DNA from: an uncultured Mailhella sp.
GTDB lineage: Bacteria; Desulfobacterota; Desulfovibrionia; Desulfovibrionales; Desulfovibrionaceae
NCBI GenBank assembly: GCA_910579055.1
Contig: CAJTSU010000112.1
Coordinates: forward strand, 1 to 11,594
Length of the DNA stretch: 11,594 nt
Direction of reading: 5' to 3'
This document shows positions 7,167 to 11,594 of this stretch, one piece after another. The notes beneath the pieces were generated by a model, which saw nothing but the letters and a program-made list of their open reading frames with translations, made no database searches and was not told the origin of the DNA. The position numbers were made by a program, and so were the translations under genes. Numbering within the stretch: the first letter of the stretch is position 1; every line of letters starts with the position of its first letter.

Positions 7167-7347
7167 CAAAAGTTCCTTTAAGGTTTGAAGCCTCCCTCTT
7201 CAGAGGAGAAGGGGATTACGAGAACGGCAAAGCCGATGAACTCCGTTTTATACGTCCCTCCTTCCCTAGGTAGGAAACTCTGCACGACACATCTCCGTCG
7301 TGCTGCGGAGTCAGTCGGCGGATGGAGCTGACTGTAGATTGAAACAT
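7161..7347 (-). repeat. Dispersed leader-like repeat, copy A (inverted relative to copy B)
   Basis: Read on the minus strand, this 187-base stretch matches positions 9530-9714 in the same block order. The shared blocks are TGTTTCAATCYACAGTC, then CCATCCGCCGACTGACTCC continuing to GCAGC and a CGACGGA, then TTCATCGGCTTYGCCGT, then AAACC followed by AAAGGAAYTTTTGATGAA at the end. The segments between blocks vary but keep small hairpins. In this copy GCACGAC at 7282-7288 pairs with GTCGTGC at 7297-7303. Similarity stops just after the ATG. The far edge lies about 45 bases upstream of the gene at 7394, on the opposite strand. No terminal inverted repeats or transposase are seen, so the means of spread is unknown. 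Confidence 0.75.
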
Positions 7348-7393
7348 GAAAATGCAGCAGACGTAGACGACTTGCTCAAACAAGGAAAGCCGC

Positions 7394-7816
7394 ATGCCCC
7401 AGGTAGCCGCGCGCATCAATGACGAACAGGAAAAATGGCTGAAAGACTACTTCCGCACCAAAAGTGCAGGTGCGGAATTTATCCTGCCGTGGGCGGTTGA
7501 TACCTTTTTCCGTGCTATATCCTCGCTGAAAAACATGTTTACCCCTTCCGAACTCAAAACCATTGTGGAATCCTATAAAGACACCCGCCTTGCACCGGAA
7601 AGCACCCGCCTTTCCTACCTCCTGCTCCGTGTGTTCGACGCATGTGACATGAGCAACCTGCATGTCAAGCATGGGGCAAGCCGTTCAAGCCTGGAAACAA
7701 AACTGAAAAGATTGGATGACACGCAGGCGACAGCTCTAATGGTGTGGGCGTCCGCATTCTGGGTCAGCCGCAATTGTTCGGCGGAAAGTCTTGATGAATA
7801 TATCAAGGCTTACTAA
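7394..7816 (+). CDS. Hypothetical protein, possible ribbon-helix-helix N-terminus
   Basis: I do not recognise this 140-residue protein. The start is well supported: AAGGA at 7382-7386 lies seven bases before ATG 7394, and the frame is intact to TAA at 7814-7816. The N-terminus PQVAARINDEQEKWLKDYF, followed by a second helix within AGAEFILPWAVDTFFRA, could be a short strand and two helices as in ribbon-helix-helix DNA-binding proteins. That is only a pattern-level guess. The rest looks all-helical, with a tryptophan-containing C-terminal half and two cysteines. It is soluble with no signal peptide. It lies alone between repeat copy A and a hairpin, inside the segment bounded by the inverted repeats, which suggests an accessory gene. 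Confidence 0.7.
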   Translation: MPQVAARINDEQEKWLKDYFRTKSAGAEFILPWAVDTFFRAISSLKNMFTPSELKTIVESYKDTRLAPESTRLSYLLLRVFDACDMSNLHVKHGASRSSLETKLKRLDDTQATALMVWASAFWVSRNCSAESLDEYIKAY

Positions 7817-7845
7817 CATTCCGTAACATAAATTATTCCAGAATA

Positions 7846-7873
7846 TGGAGCATTTCTCCATCGAAATGCTCCA
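7846..7873. terminator. Perfect 11-bp hairpin after the 140-residue gene
   Basis: TGGAGCATTTC at 7846-7856 pairs completely with GAAATGCTCCA at 7863-7873 around TCCATC. It starts 30 bases after the stop codon at 7816. The plus strand continues ACGGATTC with no T run, so it is either a weak or factor-assisted terminator, or an mRNA-stabilising 3' structure. Confidence 0.45.
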
Positions 7874-7942
7874 CGGATTCAAGCAGGGTGAGACTCATCT
7901 TTGCTCTCTTTATCCGTAAGACGTTGACTATGACAGGAGTCG

Positions 7943-7958
7943 TGGCAATTTACCTGCG
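7943..7958 (+). promoter_or_regulatory. Candidate sigma-54 promoter upstream of the phosphoesterase
   Basis: TGGCAATTTACCTGCG carries GG at 7944-7945 and GC at 7956-7957 with ten bases between them, as required for the -24/-12 elements, and matches TGGCA and TGC of the consensus. A start would fall near 7969, giving a leader of about 150 bases that includes the terminator at 8061-8089. A competing sigma-70 -10 element, TATGAT at 8011-8016, has no good -35 box. Neither is proven. Confidence 0.22.
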
Positions 7959-8060
7959 GCATGAAATTTCGGCGGAAACCTTCGATCCAGAACATCGTAC
8001 CCAGGGCAGATATGATTTCAATGTTAAGCTGCTCTCCCCCAATATCTTTCTCTTTTGCAG

Positions 8061-8089
8061 GGCGTCCGCTAAAGCCGACGCCTTTTTTT
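8061..8089 (+). terminator. Strong intrinsic terminator or attenuator just before the phosphoesterase gene
   Basis: GGCGTC at 8061-8066 pairs with GACGCC at 8077-8082. Inside that stem a C-C mismatch is followed by a further GC/GC pair closing a TAAA loop. Seven T residues follow at 8083-8089. This is the clearest intrinsic terminator in the window. It ends only 28 bases before the ATG at 8118, and that gap already contains the ribosome-binding site, so a normal promoter hardly fits after it. Transcription of the phosphoesterase therefore probably reads through this structure, as in an attenuated or riboswitch-controlled leader. The simpler reading is a leaky terminator of the upstream gene. 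Confidence 0.8.
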
Positions 8090-8117
8090 ATACCGAAATG
8101 CAGCATAGGAGTATAAC

Positions 8118-9317
8118 ATGGCCTATTCCCGCAATAAAATATTTTTCAGCATCAGTACTGTGGTCATGTTTTGTTTGGCACTTTATGTTGCACAGCGCTT
8201 GCTGTGGAATGCCCATCTTTCTTCTTGGCTCAAGATTATATTTTGCCTGTTGATTTTCGGACTATCGCAATCAATTTCCATCATGCGTCTGTTGGTAACC
8301 CGAGCGGCAGGCCTTCCTTTTTACTGGATGCGGGTCGGCGGTTACGCATCCTCCCTGTTTCTCCTGCTGGGGTCATTGACTTTTTTGCGGGACTGTATCC
8401 TTATCCTGTTACATGTTTTCAGCGCACTCTTTTCTCTGAACTGGACTGCTGACGCAGCATTGGCACTCACAAGCGGGAAGGCAACTGTTCTGCTGGTATC
8501 CATCAGTGCTCTTGGAGCGGGAGCAGGTATGTGGATGGCCTTACGCGTGCCCCATGTAATGCGGCGGGAGCTTGTGTTGAAAAATGTTCCACCCGCACTG
8601 GATGGTCTGCGAGTCGTCCAGCTCAGCGATTTGCACATAGGTTCAACCTACAAAGCCTCCTGGCTGGAAAAAGTGGTGGAAAAAAGCAATACGCTTGATC
8701 CTGATCTGGTATTGATCACTGGCGATCTCGTAGACAATACGCCAGCTGTTCTGGCCGAGGACATGCGTCTTTTGACCAGATTGCACGCTCGTCTCGGCGT
8801 GCTCATTGCCGTGGGCAATCACGAATACTATGCAGGACTCATGCCATGGGTTGAAACCTGGAGGAAGATGGGGCTGGATGTCCTGCTCAATCAATGGAAA
8901 GCATTTGAGCTGAATGGCGAAAATATCATCATAGCGGGGGTGGCCGATGCAAGCGCCCAAAAATATCCAGGCCTGCTTCTGCCTGACGCGCAGGCCGCCC
9001 GGGCGGGAGCGCCAGAAGGTTTAAGCATCCTTATGGCACATCAACCGTGTACAGCGGCGGAGCATGCCAAGCTGGGATATGATCTTCAACTGTCTGGACA
9101 CACCCACGGCGGCCAGTATGTTTTTCTGTTTCCCCTGGTTTCTTTTCTCAACAATGGATTTCGATCCGGGCTTTATGATGTGGGCGCAATGAAGCTTCAT
9201 GTCAGCCCCGGCACAGGGCTATGGGGCTATGTCCCCATACGCGCAGGGTCTCCCTCAGAAATTTCTTTGCTTGTCCTGCACACGGCAACGAAATATCCCG
9301 ATCAGGGAGCCAGGTGA
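8118..9317 (+). CDS. Membrane-anchored calcineurin-like metallophosphoesterase
   Basis: This 399-residue protein joins an N-terminal membrane part to a cytoplasm-facing dinuclear metallophosphoesterase domain. Hydrophobic helices lie near residues 8-30, 38-60, 76-100 and 121-142. All metal-binding motifs are present in order: DLHIG at 171-175, GDLVD at 202-206, GNHEY at 233-237, the histidine of AHQP at 307-310, and GHTHGG at 327-332. This layout matches the YaeI/YkuE type, which hydrolyses phosphodiester or pyrophosphate bonds. Membrane-bound relatives include the lipid A pathway UDP-diacylglucosamine hydrolase LpxG of Chlamydia, so a lipid-linked substrate is possible but unproven. ATG 8118 follows TAGGAG at 8106-8111 with good spacing. 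The upstream terminator suggests regulated expression. Confidence 0.9.
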   Translation: MAYSRNKIFFSISTVVMFCLALYVAQRLLWNAHLSSWLKIIFCLLIFGLSQSISIMRLLVTRAAGLPFYWMRVGGYASSLFLLLGSLTFLRDCILILLHVFSALFSLNWTADAALALTSGKATVLLVSISALGAGAGMWMALRVPHVMRRELVLKNVPPALDGLRVVQLSDLHIGSTYKASWLEKVVEKSNTLDPDLVLITGDLVDNTPAVLAEDMRLLTRLHARLGVLIAVGNHEYYAGLMPWVETWRKMGLDVLLNQWKAFELNGENIIIAGVADASAQKYPGLLLPDAQAARAGAPEGLSILMAHQPCTAAEHAKLGYDLQLSGHTHGGQYVFLFPLVSFLNNGFRSGLYDVGAMKLHVSPGTGLWGYVPIRAGSPSEISLLVLHTATKYPDQGAR

Positions 9318-9428
9318 CGGAACGCACGCCACTGTCACAGCAGGATCGGGAAGGCGCCGACCCTGCCAATGGAAAAACCGCTCAGAGTATCCACAAACTC
9401 CAAGATTGCATATGATTGGAATCCACGT

Positions 9429-9461
9429 CGGAGCAGCCACAAGTGCGTTGCGGCTGCTCCG
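9429..9461. other. Strong 10-bp hairpin downstream of the phosphoesterase gene
   Basis: CGGAGCAGCC at 9429-9438 pairs perfectly with GGCTGCTCCG at 9452-9461. Inside, CAA at 9440-9442 and TTG at 9448-9450 can extend the stem past one mismatch, leaving GTGCG as the loop. No T tract follows on either strand. It stands about 110 bases after the phosphoesterase stop codon and may be a 3' mRNA structure or a factor-dependent terminator. The rest of 9318-9529 shows no gene I can support. Confidence 0.45.
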
Positions 9462-9529
9462 GATATCGGGCATCACGTCGCGTTCTGCGTCACTGGCGAA
9501 CAGCGTCTTACGCCCCGATATACAGATGT

Positions 9530-9714
9530 ATGTTTCAATCCACAGTCGTCCCATCCGCCGACTGACTCCGCAGCCGACGGATAGGGGGCGTGCGGATTGC
9601 CCCTCCCTGAAGGGAGGGGGTACGGAAAAGGATTTCATCGGCTTCGCCGTCTTGTCAACTACTCTTTTCCCCCCTGCAGGGGAGGTCTCAAACCACAAAG
9701 GAATTTTTGATGAA
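9530..9714 (+). repeat. Dispersed leader-like repeat, copy B (inverted relative to copy A)
   Basis: This 185-base copy matches the minus strand of 7161-7347 in block order and nearly in length. It begins with GTTTCAATCCAC at 9532-9543, followed by a small hairpin (AGTCG 9544-9548 with CGACT 9559-9563). It then carries CCCCTCCC/GGGAGGGG at 9600-9607 and 9612-9619 around TGAA, a CGGC-TTC-GCCG hairpin, and the palindrome CCCCTGCAGGGG at 9671-9682. It ends with AAAGGAA at 9697-9703, six bases before ATG 9710. The hairpins differ in sequence from copy A but occupy similar places, which suggests the structure matters more than the bases. It lies between the convergent phosphoesterase and ettA genes. 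Confidence 0.75.
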
Positions 9715-9757
9715 CCTCGCCTCAACCAACGCGGGGAACAGTTTCAACGTGAATTGA
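9710..9757 (+). CDS. 15-codon open frame behind the copy B ribosome-binding site; doubtful
   Basis: ATG 9710 follows AAAGGAA with the same six-base spacing as the start in copy A. The frame reads MNLASTNAGNSFNVN and stops at TGA 9755-9757. It shares nothing with the copy A peptide after the first codons. It may be a truncated remnant, or a short leader peptide. No domain can be expected at this size and I would not annotate it as a gene without expression data. Confidence 0.15.
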   Translation: MNLASTNAGNSFNVN

Positions 9758-9773
9758 ACCAGTATGTATTCAT

Positions 9774-11456
9774 TCAGCGAGTCAGCTTGCGGAATTTCAT
9801 CCGATGCGGTTGCTCGGCTTCCTTGCCGAGACGCTTGCGGCGGTCTTCCTCATAATCGCTGTAATTTCCTTCCACAAAGCATACCGCTCCTTCATCTTCA
9901 AAGGCCAGAATATGCGTTGCGATACGATCAAGGAACCAGCGGTCATGGCTGACCACGAGCACGCATCCGGCAAAGTTTTCCAGTGCGTCTTCAAGAGCGC
10001 GCATGGTGTTGACGTCGATGTCATTGGTGGGTTCGTCGAGCAGCAGAACATTTGCGCCGGATTTAAGCATGCGAGCCAGATGGAGGCGGTTGCGTTCCCC
10101 GCCGGAGAGCACATCCACCTTTTTCTGCTGATCCGCGCCAAGAAAATTAAAGCGCGAACAATAGGCGCGGGCGTTGATCTCTCTGCCTCCCAACTTGATG
10201 ATATCACGCCCTTCACTCAGGATTTCATAGACACTTTTGCCCGGAGTAAGAGAATCCCGCCCCTGATCCACATAGGCGAACTTGACAGTCTCACCAATTT
10301 TCAGTGTGCCGCTGTCCGGCTGCTCCAAACCGACAAGCATCTTGAACAACGTGGACTTGCCTGCACCGTTGGGGCCGACAATCCCGATAATGGCACCAGG
10401 CTGCACAATGAAGTTAACCTTCTCCAGGAGAACCCTGTCACCCAAGCTTTTGCTTAGCTCCTGAGCTTCGATGACCGTTTTACCCAGTCTGGGCCCCGGC
10501 GGAATATAAATTTCCAAATCCGGGGCAAGCCGTTCACTTTCATGGCTTAACATGGCCTCATAGGCGTTGATGCGAGCCTTGCCCTTGGCATGTCGACCTT
10601 TGGCCGACATATGAATCCATTCAAGTTCACGGGCCAGGGTTTTCTGGCGTTCATGATCCGCCTTTTCTTCCTGGGCAAGGCGTTTCTGCTTCTGATCCAG
10701 CCAGGAAGAATAGTTGCCCTTCCAGGGGATACCTCTCCCGCGGTCAAGCTCAAGTATCCAGCCTGCCACATTATCCAGAAAATAACGATCGTGAGTGACG
10801 GCAATGACTGTGCCGGGAAAATGCTGAAGGTAACGCTCCAGCCAAGCCACGGATTCTGCATCCAGATGGTTTGTGGGTTCGTCAAGCAACAAGATATCGG
10901 GATTGCTGAGTAAAAGACGGCAGAGAGCTACCCGGCGTCGCTCCCCTCCTGAAATGACGGAAACCGACGTGTCCGAAGGCGGGCAGCGCAAAGCCTCCAT
11001 GGCCATTTCAAGTCGGGAATCAAGATCCCAGGCATTGGCCGCGTCCATGCGTTCCTGCACTTTACCCTGCCGTTCGATGAGTGCGTCCATCTCGTCCGCT
11101 TCCATCGGTTCGGCAAACTTTTCGTTGATTTCGTTGTATTCCTTGACCAGGTCGACGAGCTCCCGCACACCTTCCTCGACGACTTCCCGCACGGTACGTG
11201 TTTCATCGACGAGGGGTTCCTGTTCAAGATAACCTATGCTGTATCCGGGGGCGACGACAACTTCGCCGTCAAAGGCATGATCCACTCCGGCCATAATTTT
11301 GAGCAGGGATGATTTCCCCGCCCCATTAAGACCGAGAACCCCGATTTTTGCGCCATAGAAATACCCCAGAGAAATATCCTTGAGCACTTCTTTTTGTCCG
11401 TGACGCTTGGTCACCCTGTTCATGGAGTAAATAACTTTTTCCGCTTCGTTGCTCAT
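9774..11456 (-). CDS. ettA: Energy-dependent translational throttle protein EttA (ABC-F ATPase)
   Basis: EttA is a cytoplasmic ABC-F protein that binds the ribosomal E site and gates early elongation according to the ATP/ADP ratio. The 560 residues form two nucleotide-binding domains. The first has Walker A GLNGAGKS at 42-49, signature SGGER at 169-173 and Walker B LLLDEPTNHLD near 189-199. The second has Walker A GPNGAGKS at 361-368, signature SGGER at 451-455 and LLLDEPTNDID near 472-482. An arm insertion lies near residues 95-140. The linker at about 245-320 contains NYSSWLDQKQKRLAQEE and KGRHAKGKARI, as in EttA. Overall similarity to the 555-residue E. coli protein is high throughout. The start follows AAGGAG (11475-11470 read on the minus strand) by 13 bases, longer than ideal, but no other in-frame start codon exists in between. 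Confidence 0.96.
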   Translation of the reverse strand: MSNEAEKVIYSMNRVTKRHGQKEVLKDISLGYFYGAKIGVLGLNGAGKSSLLKIMAGVDHAFDGEVVVAPGYSIGYLEQEPLVDETRTVREVVEEGVRELVDLVKEYNEINEKFAEPMEADEMDALIERQGKVQERMDAANAWDLDSRLEMAMEALRCPPSDTSVSVISGGERRRVALCRLLLSNPDILLLDEPTNHLDAESVAWLERYLQHFPGTVIAVTHDRYFLDNVAGWILELDRGRGIPWKGNYSSWLDQKQKRLAQEEKADHERQKTLARELEWIHMSAKGRHAKGKARINAYEAMLSHESERLAPDLEIYIPPGPRLGKTVIEAQELSKSLGDRVLLEKVNFIVQPGAIIGIVGPNGAGKSTLFKMLVGLEQPDSGTLKIGETVKFAYVDQGRDSLTPGKSVYEILSEGRDIIKLGGREINARAYCSRFNFLGADQQKKVDVLSGGERNRLHLARMLKSGANVLLLDEPTNDIDVNTMRALEDALENFAGCVLVVSHDRWFLDRIATHILAFEDEGAVCFVEGNYSDYEEDRRKRLGKEAEQPHRMKFRKLTR

Positions 11457-11594
11457 GCTTGCGCGTGCGCTCCTTTTACTTAAATAGGTTTTTAATTGTT
11501 GCAGATGTGAGTCTTTTTGTCCAGCAGCGAAAATACCGGGCCACGGAAATCAATTTTTACCCAACACCTCAGAAATATAGGAATTATCGAGCAA
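11457..11594. other. Upstream region of ettA
   Basis: This AT-rich stretch contains the ettA ribosome-binding site at 11470-11475 and must hold its promoter if the gene is transcribed alone. On the minus strand, TATTTA near 11485-11490 is a possible -10 element, but I found no matching -35 box. No gene is visible up to the window edge. Confidence 0.4.

Noticed and set aside
7879..8106. Minus-strand frame with a CHDSCH motif resembling a heme-binding site
   Set aside because: The motif is not CxxCH in a cytochrome context. The frame lies over the terminator and leader of the phosphoesterase gene and has no supporting ribosome-binding site.
9429..9461. Integron attC site
   Set aside because: The hairpin is perfect and lacks the paired GTTRRRY and RYYYAAC core sites, and no integrase gene is nearby.
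9530..9566. CRISPR array
   Set aside because: Only one repeat-like unit is present in each copy, 2 kb apart and inverted. There are no regularly spaced repeats and no cas genes.
7161..9714. Composite transposon
   Set aside because: No transposase, terminal inverted repeats or target-site duplication can be seen at the repeat ends.
9199..9855. Plus-strand open frame of 218 codons
   Set aside because: It overlaps the phosphoesterase end, repeat copy B and the ettA end in other frames, and its translation is the artefactual reading of the repeat element.

Overview
The window looks like chromosome from a Gram-negative bacterium of the Desulfovibrio type (Desulfobacterota). That placement is an inference from gene content and protein flavour: a two-gene RdgC, an EttA close to the E. 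coli protein, RlmH, and a short YrdC-only TsaC. No rRNA, tRNA, insertion sequence, transposase, integrase or CRISPR array is visible.

Positions 1-5105 read rightward. After about 365 bases with no convincing gene come two adjacent genes that together resemble one RdgC DNA-binding protein (366-980 and 1010-1573). A translationally coupled pair of peptide/nickel-type ABC permeases follows (1597-2604 and 2601-3425), then the DNA-repair ATPase gene recN (3474-5105). The gaps are short, so this could be a single transcription unit mixing recombination functions with a transporter that lacks its ATPase and binding-protein genes here. recN meets the leftward rRNA methyltransferase gene rlmH (5096-5572) tail to tail with a 10-base overlap. 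rlmH is divergent from a tsaC-type gene for tRNA threonylcarbamoyladenosine synthesis (5626-6300), which is followed by a NUDIX hydrolase (6419-6898).

Positions 6899-9773 are the accessory-looking part. Two diverged copies of a roughly 186-base element (7161-7347 on the minus strand, 9530-9714 on the plus strand) lie in inverted orientation. They bracket an unrecognised 140-residue protein (7394-7816) and a membrane-anchored calcineurin-type phosphoesterase (8118-9317). Each copy starts with a GTTTCAATCYAC edge next to a small hairpin and ends in the same ribosome-binding site and start codon. The short reading frames that follow differ completely (about 60 codons versus 15). The phosphoesterase gene is preceded by a strong intrinsic terminator ending only 28 bases before its start codon, an arrangement that suggests transcription attenuation. 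Several other strong hairpins without T tracts lie in the intergenic spaces.

The right end carries ettA (9774-11456, minus strand), an ABC-F translation factor, with its upstream region to 11594.

The housekeeping assignments (recN, rlmH, tsaC, ettA, permeases, NUDIX, phosphoesterase) are secure at family level. The RdgC split, the inverted leader-like repeats and the attenuator-like leader are the parts most worth a second look.
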